A stretch of DNA of 64,000 nt from the NCBI RefSeq assembly GCF_016908275.1, contig NZ_JAFBDN010000002.1, positions 103,040 to 167,039 of the forward strand, given 5' to 3'. Shown piece by piece: positions 43,707 through 53,806 of this stretch (positions are counted from its first letter, which is position 1; every line of letters begins with the position of its first letter). This DNA comes from Periweissella beninensis. Its GTDB lineage: Bacteria; Bacillota; Bacilli; Lactobacillales; Lactobacillaceae. The notes beneath the pieces are model-generated. The model was given only the letters and a program-made list of their open reading frames with translations, was not told the origin of the DNA and made no database searches. The position numbers and the translations under genes were made by a program.

Positions 43707-43857
43707 AAAAAACCTCTCAGTTGGATTTAGTTCAATTCAAGAGGCGTAATACATGACACGCATTTCCAGCTAAGATGTGGCGATGGCACACCTTCATTTA
43801 TTAAGGTTAATTGAATATAAGCATCTGTTAAATGCACGCTTTTTTGCGAGCATGCTT
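43707..43857 (-). ncRNA. Candidate structured RNA with terminator
   Basis: Read on the - strand, four hairpins follow one another: AAGCAT/ATGCTT enclosing GC-CGC/GCG-GC (43819-43857), AAGGTGTG/CACATCTT (43772-43794), GCGT/ACGC (43744-43761) and CCTCT/AGAGG (43713-43744) followed by six U (43707-43712), a terminator-like end. No gene lies downstream on that strand, so it would be a free-standing RNA of about 150 nt. A 21-codon frame inside has no ribosome site. I recognise no known RNA family, and the promoter is unclear. Confidence 0.35.
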
Positions 43858-44009
43858 GGTGTTTAGGTTTTTAACATAACTGTGTTTACTAAATAAAAAA
43901 CCATTAATATGTTAACAAAAAGATTAGTAGTTATTTCACAAAGTAAAAGACAAAGTCATTATCGGTAATTAGCTATTGTACTTGTTGAAGATTAGTGCAG
44001 TGAAAATAA

Positions 44010-44570
44010 CTATTTAATGTATTTTGTGTCTTCATCTTCAGCCCAAGGATCAAGTTTATTAATGTGATCATAATATAAAATACCATGAAGATGGTCGATT
44101 TCATGCTGGAAAACAATCGCGGGATAATCTTTCAAGCGAATTTTAACTGTTTCGCCGGCTAAATTTTGAAAGCGCACGGTAATGCGTTCGTGGCGGATGA
44201 CAAATCCAGGCACATCTTCGTCGACTGAAAGGCAACCCTCACCCATTTCTAACGCACCGTTTTGGACAGAATGTGAAATAATAACTGGATTACAAATGAC
44301 ACCCTTAAATAAGGGCTCATCATCTTCGTATTCGCCTGGAATTAAAATAGCAGTCATTTGTTTTGAATGGCCTACTTGAGGGGCTGCAAGTCCGACACCG
44401 GGACGTAATTTATACTTTTCATTTAATGTTTCATCTTGGCTAATAACTAAATATTCCATCATATCAGCTGCCAATTTTTCATTTTCTGCTGATAAAGGGA
44501 AGGTAACCTTGCTAGCTTCTTGCCGCAATACAGGATTCCCATCACGTGTTATATCTTTCATTAGATACAT
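44010..44570 (-). CDS. def: Peptide deformylase
   Basis: Def removes the formyl group from the N-terminal Met of new proteins. The 186-residue metalloenzyme has the three motifs of type 2 deformylases: GVGLAAPQVG near residue 58, EGCLSVDEDV near 110 with the metal Cys, and QHEIDHLHG near 153 with two metal His and the catalytic Glu. GGAGGAA on the - strand lies six bases before the ATG at 44570. It is divergent from the pdh operon, an arrangement common in lactic acid bacteria and Enterococcus. Confidence 0.95.
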   Translation of the reverse strand: MYLMKDITRDGNPVLRQEASKVTFPLSAENEKLAADMMEYLVISQDETLNEKYKLRPGVGLAAPQVGHSKQMTAILIPGEYEDDEPLFKGVICNPVIISHSVQNGALEMGEGCLSVDEDVPGFVIRHERITVRFQNLAGETVKIRLKDYPAIVFQHEIDHLHGILYYDHINKLDPWAEDEDTKYIK

Positions 44571-44666
44571 AATTTTTCCTCCATAATGATATATACTTTA
44601 AATTTTAACGTTTAAAGGATGGTTGTGCAACGTGTGTACCAAAAATTCTTATAATAAGTTCACAAA

Positions 44667-44680
44667 ATTTCACAAAGTCC
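44667..44680 (+). repeat. 14-bp copy of the IS256-type end sequence
   Basis: ATTTCACAAAGTCC is the exact reverse complement of 63407-63420, the likely left end of the element at the right edge. A 12-base partial copy lies at 43933-43944. It could be a relic of a lost insertion, or chance in AT-rich DNA. Confidence 0.35.
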
Positions 44681-44706
44681 TTGTAATTGTTGGTAGTTTA
44701 ACTTAA

Positions 44707-44747
44707 TATAATAAGTGTAGATGTAACCGTTTACAGAATCGTTACAT
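44707..44747 (+). promoter_or_regulatory. pdh promoter region with cre site
   Basis: TATAAT (44707-44712) is preceded by TTGTAA (44681-44686) at a long 20-base spacing. TGTAACCGTTTACA (44722-44735) fits the CcpA consensus TGWAANCGNTNWCA fully and lies just after the expected start. ATGTAAC and GTTACAT (44721-44727, 44741-44747) also form a dyad. Confidence 0.6.
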
Positions 44748-44762
44748 TTAGCTGTTTAGTAA

Positions 44763-45908
<1,146 letters not shown>

Positions 45909-45910
45909 TA

Positions 45911-46891
45911 ATGGCAAAAATGAGTTATATTCAAGCTATCACAGATGCTTTGCGCGTTGAACTTAAGAATGATGATAAAACATTGATTTTTGGCGAAGAC
46001 GTTGGTAAAAATGGTGGTGTTTTCCGTGCAACAGATGGTTTGCAAGCTGAATTTGGTGAAGAACGTGTTTTTGATACACCGCTAGCAGAATCTGGGATCA
46101 ATGGTTTAGCCATGGGGTTAGCCTTGCAAGGATTCCGACCAATTCCAGAAATTCAATTTTTTGGTTTTGTATTTGAAGCAATGGATGAAATTGCTGGTCA
46201 AATGGCACGAACACGTTATCGGATGAATGGTAAGGTTGGATTACCAATAACGATTCGTTCACCATTTGGTGGTGGAACACATACACCGGAAATGCACGCC
46301 GATTCACTTGAAGCAGTTGTTGCTACTGTACCAGGATTACGGGTTGTGACCCCATCAAATCCATATGATGCAAAAGGGTTGTTAATTTCAGCAATTAAAA
46401 ATAATGATCCAGTTGTCTTTCTTGAAAATTTAAAACTTTATCGTTCAATGAAGGACGAGGTTCCAGAAGGTGAATATACAGTACCTTTGGATAAGGCCAA
46501 AGTTGTGCGTGAAGGAACAGATATTACAATTATTGCGTACTCAGCAGAAGTCAATGAAAGCCTTAAAGTTGCTGAAAAACTTGAAAAAGAAGGCAAATCA
46601 GTTGAAGTTATTGATTTAAGGTCATTATCACCAATTGATACAGATACGTTAGTAGCATCTGTTAATAAAACGCATCGTGTCGTTGTTGTACAAGAAGCGC
46701 AACGAATGGCAGGTGTAGCAGCAAAAGTTGTTTCAGATATTTCAGAACGTGCAATTTTAGCCCTAGATGCACCAATTGGACGGGTATCAGCACCAGATAC
46801 TATTTATCCGTTTGGTTTGGCAGAAGATGATTGGTTACCAGGGGCTGCTGAAATTGAAGAAAAAGTTCGCGAAATTTTGGATTTTAATTAG
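45911..46891 (+). CDS. pdhB: Pyruvate dehydrogenase E1 beta subunit
   Basis: This 326-residue subunit completes the heterotetrameric E1. It has [15 protein letters not shown] near residue 26, [16 protein letters not shown] near 55 and the C-terminal transketolase domain with [15 protein letters not shown] near 230. Only two bases separate it from pdhA, whose last codons contain the ribosome site AAGGAGG, so the subunits should be made in equal amounts. No defects are seen. Confidence 0.97.
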   Translation: MAKMSYIQAITDALRVELKNDDKTLIFGEDVGKNGGVFRATDGLQAEFGEERVFDTPLAESGINGLAMGLALQGFRPIPEIQFFGFVFEAMDEIAGQMARTRYRMNGKVGLPITIRSPFGGGTHTPEMHADSLEAVVATVPGLRVVTPSNPYDAKGLLISAIKNNDPVVFLENLKLYRSMKDEVPEGEYTVPLDKAKVVREGTDITIIAYSAEVNESLKVAEKLEKEGKSVEVIDLRSLSPIDTDTLVASVNKTHRVVVVQEAQRMAGVAAKVVSDISERAILALDAPIGRVSAPDTIYPFGLAEDDWLPGAAEIEEKVREILDFN

Positions 46892-46905
46892 GAGGAAGCA
46901 GAAGT

Positions 46906-48225
46906 ATGGCATTTGAATTTAAACTTCCAGAACTTGGTGAAGGTTTGCATGAAGGTGAAATTGCATCTTGGTTAGTCAAAGAAGGCGATCATATTGAGGA
47001 AGATGATGGTCTAGTTGAAATCCAAAATGACAAATCCGTTGAAGAATTACCATCACCAGTATCAGGAACCATTAAAGAAATTAAAATGGCAGAAGGTGAC
47101 ACTGCGACAGTTGGTGATGTGATTGTTGTGATTGATGATGGATCTGCTGATACATCAACACCAGCGCAGCCAGCAGCCCAGCCAGCAGTTGCGGCACCTA
47201 GCCAAACAGCTAGTGATGAATCAGCCACAACAAAAGAAGACGCACCAAGTGGTGATGCTAAGCCAGTTGCGCCAAGTCAAGGAACAGTTGCTAAACCAGG
47301 CCAAATCGTGTTGGCAATGCCATCAGTACGTCATTTTGCACGTGAAAAAGGAATTGATTTAGCACAAGTAGTAGCTAGTGGTAACCATGGTCAAATTTTA
47401 AAAACTGATGTTGAAACCTTTGTTAATGGTACAGGACAAGCTGTAGAACCAGTAAAAGCATCAACTGATGTACCTACTGCACAGTCAAATGTCGAAGCAC
47501 CTAAGCCATTACCAACGCAAGCTAATGAAACACGTGAAAAAATGTCGTTAACTCGAAAAGCAATTGCTAAGGCGATGGTAACATCTAAGCATACGGCACC
47601 ACACGTTACGTTATTTGATGAGGTTGAAGTTTCAGCTTTAATGACAAATCGTAAAAAATATAAGATGGTTGCAGCAAATCGCGATATCAAATTGACGTTC
47701 TTACCATATATCGTAAAAGCCTTAACGGCAGTTTTGAAGGCTTATCCTGTCTTAAACTCATCAATTGATGATGCAACTCAAGAAATTGTAACGAAACATT
47801 ATTATAATGTAGGAATTGCAACTGATACTGATCATGGACTATATGTACCAAATATCAAGGATGCTAATACGAAAGGTTTATTTGAAATTGCTAGTGAAAT
47901 TTCAGATAATACTGCTAAAGCACAAGATGGTAAATTAGGTGCAGCCGACATGAAAAATGGCTCGATTACAATTAGCAATATTGGCTCGATTGGTGGTGGG
48001 TGGTTTACCCCAGTTATTAATTATCCAGAAGTAGCTATCTTGGGTGTTGGTAAAATTGCTACTGAACCTTATGTCAATGATGAAGGTGAACTAGCGGTTG
48101 GTAAGATGATGAAATTATCGTTGAGTTTTGATCATCGGCTAATTGATGGAGCAACTGCCCAAAGAGCAATGAATTTACTTAAAGAATTGCTACATGATCC
48201 AGAACTATTAATGATGGAGGGGTAA
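46906..48225 (+). CDS. pdhC: Pyruvate dehydrogenase E2, dihydrolipoamide acetyltransferase
   Basis: E2 is the core of the complex and transfers acetyl groups to CoA. The 439 residues comprise one lipoyl domain (about 1-78, lipoyl Lys in [14 protein letters not shown]), an Ala/Pro/Gln-rich linker (about 82-130), a peripheral-subunit-binding domain (about 135-170, [15 protein letters not shown]), a second linker and the catalytic domain (from about 205) with [15 protein letters not shown] near the end, holding the active His and Asp. Many relatives have two lipoyl domains; one is normal for several lactic acid bacteria. GGAGGAAG lies upstream. Confidence 0.96.
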   Translation: MAFEFKLPELGEGLHEGEIASWLVKEGDHIEEDDGLVEIQNDKSVEELPSPVSGTIKEIKMAEGDTATVGDVIVVIDDGSADTSTPAQPAAQPAVAAPSQTASDESATTKEDAPSGDAKPVAPSQGTVAKPGQIVLAMPSVRHFAREKGIDLAQVVASGNHGQILKTDVETFVNGTGQAVEPVKASTDVPTAQSNVEAPKPLPTQANETREKMSLTRKAIAKAMVTSKHTAPHVTLFDEVEVSALMTNRKKYKMVAANRDIKLTFLPYIVKALTAVLKAYPVLNSSIDDATQEIVTKHYYNVGIATDTDHGLYVPNIKDANTKGLFEIASEISDNTAKAQDGKLGAADMKNGSITISNIGSIGGGWFTPVINYPEVAILGVGKIATEPYVNDEGELAVGKMMKLSLSFDHRLIDGATAQRAMNLLKELLHDPELLMMEG

Positions 48226-48230
48226 GACAC

Positions 48231-49643
48231 ATGGTTGTAGGTGATTTTGCTGAAGAACGAGAAACAATAATTGTAGGAGCGGGCCCAGGTGGGTATGTAG
48301 CCGCTATTCGCGCAGCAGAACTTGGTCAAAAGGTGATGCTTGTGGAACGGGAATATATTGGTGGGGTTTGTTTAAATGTCGGTTGTATTCCATCAAAAGC
48401 ACTTATTAGTGCAGGCCATCGTTATCAACTTGCAAGTTCTGAGTTGTTTGGAGTAACGTTAGGTGAAGGTACGTTAGATTTTACTAAAACCCAGGCTTGG
48501 AAAGATAAGGATGTAGTTGCTCGTTTAACTGGTGGTGTTGAAATGTTGCTCAAAAAACATAAGGTTGAAATCATTCGTGGAGAAGTATATTTACACGATG
48601 ATCACACATTACGGGTAATGAGTGAAACAAATGAATCAGCAGCGCAAACTTATCGATTTGAGAACTTAATCTTAGCAACGGGCTCTCGTCCCGTAGAAAT
48701 TCCTAATTTTAAATTTAATGGTCGCGTTATTGACTCAACAGGTGCTTTGAATTTAACTGAAGTGCCTAAGGAATTAGTTGTTATTGGTGGTGGCTATATT
48801 GGAACTGAATTAGCAGGAGCGTACGCTAATTTAGGTGCGCATGTAACGATTCTTGAAGGAACTGATGCAATATTACCAAATTTTGAAAAAGATATGGTAG
48901 ATATTGTGAAAAAACATTTAAAAGCTAAAGGTGTTGATATTTATACAAATGCTTTAGCTAAAACATCACAACAAGATGACAAATCAGTTCAAGTCACGTA
49001 TACAGTTGCGGATGAAGAAAAAACAATTACGGCAGATTATTGTTTAGTAACAGTTGGACGGCGACCTAATACTGATGAAATGGGTATCGAATATACTAGT
49101 GTTAAAGTTGGTGATCGAGGCTTAATTGAAGTTGATAATCAAGGTCGAACCGCAGCTACAAATATTTATGCCATTGGTGATATTGTGCCAGGAGCAGCTT
49201 TAGCTCATAAGGCGTTTTTCGAAGGTAAAATTGCAGCTGAAGCGATTAGTGGTGATCAAGCGGCTGCCGTTGACTATTTAGGTATTCCAGCTGTCTGTTT
49301 TGCTGATCCAGAACTAGCGACAGTAGGGTTAACAGTTGGTGAAGCTAAAGATAAAGGAATTAAGGCTAAGGGTTGGAAGTTTCCTTTTGCTGGTAATGGA
49401 CGAGCATTAACTTTAGGTGAAACGGATGGTTTTATTCGCCTAGTTACTGATGAAAATAAAACGGTGATTGGGGCTCAGGTGATTGGGGCAGGTGCTTCTG
49501 ATTTAATAGCAGAATTAGCATTGGCTGTTAATTCTGCGATGAATGTTGAAGATATTGCACTAACGATTCACGCCCACCCAACCTTAGCTGAAACAATTGC
49601 TGAAGCAGCTGATATGGCAATGGGTTTTCCAACTCATATTTAA
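48231..49643 (+). CDS. pdhD: Pyruvate dehydrogenase E3, dihydrolipoamide dehydrogenase
   Basis: E3 reoxidises the E2 lipoamide with NAD+. The 470-residue FAD enzyme has the FAD motif [20 protein letters not shown] near residue 12, the redox pair in [15 protein letters not shown] near 45, the NAD motif [13 protein letters not shown] near 185 and the complete C-terminal [13 protein letters not shown] with catalytic His and Glu. This contrasts with the disulfide reductase at 26892-28250, where those residues are lost. It ends the pdh operon; a 14-bp AT-rich hairpin follows. Confidence 0.97.
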   Translation: MVVGDFAEERETIIVGAGPGGYVAAIRAAELGQKVMLVEREYIGGVCLNVGCIPSKALISAGHRYQLASSELFGVTLGEGTLDFTKTQAWKDKDVVARLTGGVEMLLKKHKVEIIRGEVYLHDDHTLRVMSETNESAAQTYRFENLILATGSRPVEIPNFKFNGRVIDSTGALNLTEVPKELVVIGGGYIGTELAGAYANLGAHVTILEGTDAILPNFEKDMVDIVKKHLKAKGVDIYTNALAKTSQQDDKSVQVTYTVADEEKTITADYCLVTVGRRPNTDEMGIEYTSVKVGDRGLIEVDNQGRTAATNIYAIGDIVPGAALAHKAFFEGKIAAEAISGDQAAAVDYLGIPAVCFADPELATVGLTVGEAKDKGIKAKGWKFPFAGNGRALTLGETDGFIRLVTDENKTVIGAQVIGAGASDLIAELALAVNSAMNVEDIALTIHAHPTLAETIAEAADMAMGFPTHI

Positions 49644-49657
49644 GCATGCTTGTTGGC

Positions 49658-49690
49658 AATACTAAATAATTAACAATTATTTAGTATTTC
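49658..49690 (+). terminator. AT-rich hairpin after pdhD, weak terminator
   Basis: AATACTAAATAATT pairs perfectly with AATTATTTAGTATT around AAC, but only a few T follow. Confidence 0.5.
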
Positions 49691-49693
49691 TAG

Positions 49694-49943
49694 TTGACTT
49701 TTAATTAATTAGCAACTAATATTGTATTATGAAAAGATCGTCAGTGAAGAAAGAGGCTTAACTATAAATTGACTATTGTAGAAAGCTTACGATGATGTAA
49801 AGTAAGTATAGTTATTAGTTAAGTGGAACTTTTGGAGATAGTCTGCTCAACCTTAATTAAGTTGCTTAGGAAGCTAAGAAATAGGGTGGAACCGCGTTAA
49901 TTGACGTCCCTATGTCAAATTTAATTTGGCATGGGGGCTTTTT
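49694..49943 (+). promoter_or_regulatory. Promoter and glycine T-box riboswitch (GGA specifier) of cycA
   Basis: TTGACT (49694-49699), 17 bases, then TAATAT (49717-49722). In Stem I, AAAG-AGG-CTTAAC pairs with GTTAAG-TGGAA-CTTT, so the specifier side contains GGA (49825-49827), one A before the CTTT stem, exactly as GGC is placed in the glyQS leader. The T-box AGGGTGGAACCGCG (49883-49896) has UGGA, fitting U73 of tRNA-Gly. A Trp reading (TGG) is the alternative but would need G73. The terminator ends near 49943. Confidence 0.88.
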
Positions 49944-49969
49944 GTGTTCCCATGCACGAGGTGAAAAGT

Positions 49970-51322
49970 ATGGAAAAAGAAACACAACGTGAATTATCAC
50001 GGGCACTGACACCTAGGCACATTCAAATGATTGCTATTGGTGGCGCTATTGGTACGGGGTTATTTTTAGGTTCAGGTACTGCAATTAAAGAAGCCGGGCC
50101 ATCAATTATTTTGGCCTATATTATCACAGGGTTATTTTGTTTTATGATGATGCGTGCCGTTGGTGAATTATTATTATCAAATACTAAGATGCGTTCATTT
50201 ATTGATTTTGTTCGAGTTTATTTAGGTGAGAAATGGGAATTTGCCATTGGTTGGGCATATTGGTTATGTTGGACAAGTTTAGCAATGGCTGACTTAACTG
50301 CGAGTGGAATTTATTTACGTTATTGGTTCCCTAGTTTACCTCAGTGGATTACACCGATGATTGTTATTTTTTCTTTGTTAGCAATTAATTTATTTAATGT
50401 TAAATGGTTCGGGGAAATGGAATCAGCATTTTCTACGATTAAGGTTTTTGCAATTATTGCATTAATTGTAGTCGGGCTAGGTATGATTATTACGGGCTTT
50501 AAAACGCCCACAACACATGCTACATTGACTAATTTAGTAAATCATGGTGGCTTTTTCGCTACTGGATTATCTGGCTTTATTTTAGCATTTCCAATGGTTA
50601 TCTTTGCCTTTACGGGAATTGAAATGGTGGGACTTACTGCTGGGGAAACGGCTAATCCAAAACGTGATTTACCAAAAGCAATCAATGCTGTCCCGGTCCG
50701 AATTGGTTTATTTTACGTTGGAGCTATGCTCGTTATTATGAGTGTTTATCCGTGGAATGTCATTAATACTGAACAAAGTCCGTTTGTTCAGGTATTTACA
50801 GGAATTGGTATTAAAGCAGCAGCGGGAATTGTTAACTTTGTTGTTTTAACTGCGGCATTATCAGCAGCAAACAGTGCTATTTTTAGTACTAGTCGAACAT
50901 TATTTGTTTTAGCCCGTAATAATCAAGCACCACAATGGTTTGGCCGTGTTAATCGGCATCATGTACCAGTAAATGGTTTAGTAGCCTCATCATTATTTTT
51001 GCTATTGATTGTTTTGTTAAACTATTTTGTACCAAATCAAGTTTTTGTATTAATATCTGGAGTAGCAACGATTAGTTTTATCTTTGTTTGGATATTACTT
51101 TTAATAACACATATTAAATATCGGCACGTTGGTAAAATAGAAGGTGTATACCAAATGCCAGGGTATCCAATTACCAATTATTTAACATTAGCGTTCTTTA
51201 TGGCTGTTTTAATTGTTTTAATAGTTGACCAAGCAACGCGCTTTTCTGTCATTGCTACGATTATCTTCTTTATATTGTTAGTAGTTGGCTATAGTTTAGG
51301 ACATAAGAAAACCAATCTTTAA
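49970..51322 (+). CDS. cycA: Glycine/alanine/serine permease (CycA type)
   Basis: This 450-residue AAT-family amino acid transporter has 12 predicted membrane helices. The N-terminal RHIQMIAIGGAIGTGLFLGSG, AGPSIILAYIITG and GWAYWLCW closely resemble the D-serine/D-alanine/glycine transporter CycA, as does FAFTGIEMVGLTAGET near 215. The Gly T-box directly upstream independently points to glycine uptake. ATG 49970 follows GAGGTG by seven bases. It is a single gene followed by a terminator. Substrate beyond glycine cannot be fixed from sequence. Confidence 0.88.
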   Translation: MEKETQRELSRALTPRHIQMIAIGGAIGTGLFLGSGTAIKEAGPSIILAYIITGLFCFMMMRAVGELLLSNTKMRSFIDFVRVYLGEKWEFAIGWAYWLCWTSLAMADLTASGIYLRYWFPSLPQWITPMIVIFSLLAINLFNVKWFGEMESAFSTIKVFAIIALIVVGLGMIITGFKTPTTHATLTNLVNHGGFFATGLSGFILAFPMVIFAFTGIEMVGLTAGETANPKRDLPKAINAVPVRIGLFYVGAMLVIMSVYPWNVINTEQSPFVQVFTGIGIKAAAGIVNFVVLTAALSAANSAIFSTSRTLFVLARNNQAPQWFGRVNRHHVPVNGLVASSLFLLLIVLLNYFVPNQVFVLISGVATISFIFVWILLLITHIKYRHVGKIEGVYQMPGYPITNYLTLAFFMAVLIVLIVDQATRFSVIATIIFFILLVVGYSLGHKKTNL

Positions 51323-51389
51323 TATGAAATACTTGTCAGTAGGCTAGATTGGTGTTAATATTAGAGTTGTTCAAATATAACTCATAACT

Positions 51390-51424
51390 TGAGTGGGCAA
51401 ATTAAATTGCCCGCTCATTTTTTT
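51390..51424 (+). terminator. Terminator after cycA
   Basis: GAGTGGGCAA pairs with TTGCCCGCTC around ATTAAA and is followed by seven T. A flanking 9-bp repeat CTCATAACT/AGTTATGAG (51381-51435) can extend the stem. Confidence 0.88.
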
Positions 51425-51506
51425 CGAGTTATGAGCTATCGATAAAATTTTTAGATAAAGTACTAGTAACTAACGAAATTTAACTAATAAGAGTGGAGGA
51501 TGCTTT

Positions 51507-51983
51507 GTGGCAAGCAATGTCGTTGAAAAAATTACAGAATTAGTCACACCAATAATTGAAGAAAAAAACTTTGAGTTATGGGATGTCGAATTTGTAAAAG
51601 AAGGGCGTGATTGGTTTTTAAGAATCGCCATCGATAAACCAGGAGGAATCACAATGGATGACATTGTGTTGGCAACTAATGAGATTAGTGAAATGCTTGA
51701 TGAAGTTGATCCTGATCCAATTCCTCAAGCATATATGTTAGAAATTTCATCTCCGGGCGCTGAGCGACAATTAAAACGGCCTGAAGATTATGAATGGGCG
51801 ATTGGCAAATATGTACATGTTTCACTATATCAAAAAATTGATGGTGTTAAAGATTTTGAAGGTGATTTACAAAGTGTAACACCCACAGAATTAACTTTAA
51901 ATTATTTGAAGAAAAACAAGCCAACAGAAATAACAATTGCGCGTGATAAAATTGCAAAGACGAGGTTGGCAATTAAGTTTTAA
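51507..51983 (+). CDS. rimP: Ribosome maturation factor RimP
   Basis: RimP helps assemble the 30S subunit. The 158-residue protein has the N-terminal FELWDVEFVKEGRDWFLRI and VEISSPGAERQL-like (here LEISSPGAERQLKRPEDY) motifs and an SH3-like C-terminal domain. The start is GTG at 51507 after GGAGGA. It opens the conserved rimP-nusA-ylxR-ylxQ-infB-rbfA cluster. Confidence 0.95.
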   Translation: MASNVVEKITELVTPIIEEKNFELWDVEFVKEGRDWFLRIAIDKPGGITMDDIVLATNEISEMLDEVDPDPIPQAYMLEISSPGAERQLKRPEDYEWAIGKYVHVSLYQKIDGVKDFEGDLQSVTPTELTLNYLKKNKPTEITIARDKIAKTRLAIKF

Positions 51984-52027
51984 AATAATAGATTGTTTTA
52001 TATTTAAGATGGAAGGTAAGAATTATC

Positions 52028-53170
52028 ATGAGTAAAGAAATGATTGCGGCTTTAGATGCGCTTGAACAAGAAAAAGGCGTAAAAAAAGAAATTGTAATTG
52101 ACTCATTAGAAGCTGCTCTTGAAGCAGCTTACAAAAGAAATTATGATCAAGCACAAAATGTCGAAGTGACATTTGAGCAAAAAAAGGGTGATATTACAGT
52201 TATGGCTGTTAAGACAGTTGTACCTGATGATGAATTTTATGATGAAACGACCCAAGTAACATTAAAAGAAGCTTTGACAATTAACAAAGCTTATGAAGTT
52301 GGTGATGAAATTCGCTTTAAGGTAACACCTAAAGATTTCGGTCGCATTGCTGCCCAAACAGCTAAGCAAGTTATTATTCAACGTGTTCGTGAAGCAGAAC
52401 GATCAATTGTATATAATAAGTTTGTAGAATATGAAGATGAAATAATTACGGGTGAAGTTGAACGGTTAGATAACCGTTATCTTTTTGTCTTATTACCAGG
52501 TAACCAAGAAGCTGTTATGACACAACAAGACCAAATGCCTAATGAATCTTACCGAATGCATGATCACATTAAGGTTTTAGTTGCTAAAGTTGAAAATAAT
52601 GCTAAGGGACCGCAAGTGTTTGTTTCACGGACACACCCTGATTTAGTTAAGCGTTTATTTGAACAAGAGGTTCCTGAAGTATATGATGGAACTGTAGAGA
52701 TTATGAGTATTGCTCGAGAAGCAGGGGATCGGGCTAAAATTGCCGTTAAGTCAAATAATCCTGATCTTGATCCAGTTGGGACAATGGTCGGTCAACGTGG
52801 TGCACGTGTTCAAGCTGTTGTCAATGAACTATCAGGGGAAAACATGGATATTGTAGAATGGACGGATGATGCCGCCCAATTCATTGCGAATGCATTAAAT
52901 CCAGCGGAAGTAGTCGATGTAATCTTTGATGAAGAAAATGAGCGTGCTGCAACAATTATTGTACCAGATAGTCAATTATCACTTGCGATTGGTAAGCGCG
53001 GCCAAAATGCACGCTTAGCAGCTCGGTTGACTAGTTTTAAGATTGATATTAAGCCAGAATCAGAAGCAGCTGCTTTTTTTGAACAACAGGCCCAAGCTAA
53101 AGCAACGATACAACAAGCAAGTGATTTTATTGAATCAGATGATGACAAAGTTGATGATGATATTGAATAA
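52028..53170 (+). CDS. nusA: Transcription elongation/termination factor NusA
   Basis: NusA modulates RNA polymerase pausing, termination and antitermination. The 380-residue Gram-positive type has an N-terminal polymerase-binding domain (about 1-125), an S1 domain (about 130-200, GEVERLDNRYLFVLLPG), and two KH domains (about 205-345, with DPVGTMVGQRGARVQAV and SLAIGKRGQNARLAARL). It ends in an acidic tail. It lacks the C-terminal acidic repeats of proteobacterial NusA, as expected. Confidence 0.96.
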   Translation: MSKEMIAALDALEQEKGVKKEIVIDSLEAALEAAYKRNYDQAQNVEVTFEQKKGDITVMAVKTVVPDDEFYDETTQVTLKEALTINKAYEVGDEIRFKVTPKDFGRIAAQTAKQVIIQRVREAERSIVYNKFVEYEDEIITGEVERLDNRYLFVLLPGNQEAVMTQQDQMPNESYRMHDHIKVLVAKVENNAKGPQVFVSRTHPDLVKRLFEQEVPEVYDGTVEIMSIAREAGDRAKIAVKSNNPDLDPVGTMVGQRGARVQAVVNELSGENMDIVEWTDDAAQFIANALNPAEVVDVIFDEENERAATIIVPDSQLSLAIGKRGQNARLAARLTSFKIDIKPESEAAAFFEQQAQAKATIQQASDFIESDDDKVDDDIE

Positions 53171-53197
53171 TATTTATTGTGAAAGGGGATTAAAACA

Positions 53198-53494
53198 GTG
53201 AAACCTCGCAAAATTCCAATGCGTAAAGATATTGTCACTGGGGAAATGTTTCCCAAAAAGCAGTTAGTGCGCATTGTTAAAGATAAAGAAGATAATATTA
53301 GCATTGATCCAACAGGTAAGGCTAATGGCCGGGGTGCCTATATCGGTCTTGATGTGGAAATTGCTAAAACAGCAGCTAAGAAACGAACTTTTGATAAAGT
53401 TTTTGGTATTAAGGTAGCAGATGCTTTTTATGATGAATTAGTTGCTTATGTTGATCATCAACAGGCTCGAAAGGAACTTTTTGGTGATGAATAA
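53198..53494 (+). CDS. ylxR: YlxR-family RNA-binding protein
   Basis: The 98-residue protein is of the YlxR (RnpM) family, reported in Bacillus to bind the RNase P RNA. It starts at GTG 53198 behind GAAAGGGGA and has KPRKIPMRKDIVTGEMFPKK at its N-terminus followed by LVRIVK and GRGAYIG, the family fold. In most relatives the early part carries the GRGRGAYL- or CxxC-type signature; no CxxC is present here. Its end overlaps ylxQ by eight bases. Confidence 0.9.
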   Translation: MKPRKIPMRKDIVTGEMFPKKQLVRIVKDKEDNISIDPTGKANGRGAYIGLDVEIAKTAAKKRTFDKVFGIKVADAFYDELVAYVDHQQARKELFGDE

Positions 53495-53783
53495 AGACCA
53501 AACACTACAATTACTGGGTTTAATTAGACGAGCTAATGCTTTAATAACTGGTGAAGAATTAGTAGTTGGTGCAATTCGAAATAAAAAAGCTAAATTAGTA
53601 TTACTTGCCAGTGATGCTGGTAAAAATACTACAAAGAAAATTAGTGATAAGGCACAATTCTATGAAATTACCGTGATTCGTGATTTTACACGCGAACAAC
53701 TTAGTAATGCAACAGGGATGGCACGGAGTGTATATGCAGTAACTAATCCGGGATTTGCAAAAAAAATCTTACAGAAAAACTAA
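53487..53783 (+). CDS. ylxQ: YlxQ, L7Ae-family ribosomal protein
   Basis: The 98-residue protein belongs to the L7Ae/L30e/S12e RNA-binding family, with LGLIRRANALITGEELVV near its start and VLLASDAGKNTTKK near residue 40; members bind kink-turn RNA. ATG 53487 lies inside the end of ylxR, with AAAGGAA as ribosome site, so translation is coupled. The role is unclear even in model bacteria. Confidence 0.92.
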   Translation: MNKDQTLQLLGLIRRANALITGEELVVGAIRNKKAKLVLLASDAGKNTTKKISDKAQFYEITVIRDFTREQLSNATGMARSVYAVTNPGFAKKILQKN

Positions 53784-53806
53784 ATAACAAAGGAGTGTGA
53801 TTCAGT

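Noticed and set aside
43775..43797. 21-codon Cys/His-containing peptide in the - strand RNA candidate
   Set aside because: No ribosome site precedes it and no gene follows, so a coding or leader role has no support.
44660..44680. Rex operator upstream of pdhA
   Set aside because: The half-sites are direct repeats (TTCACAA twice), not the inverted TTGTGAA...TTCACAA required by Rex.
49824..49826. Trp specifier TGG in the cycA T-box
   Set aside because: The UGGA T-box fits U73 of tRNA-Gly, not G73 of tRNA-Trp, and spacing as in glyQS gives GGA.
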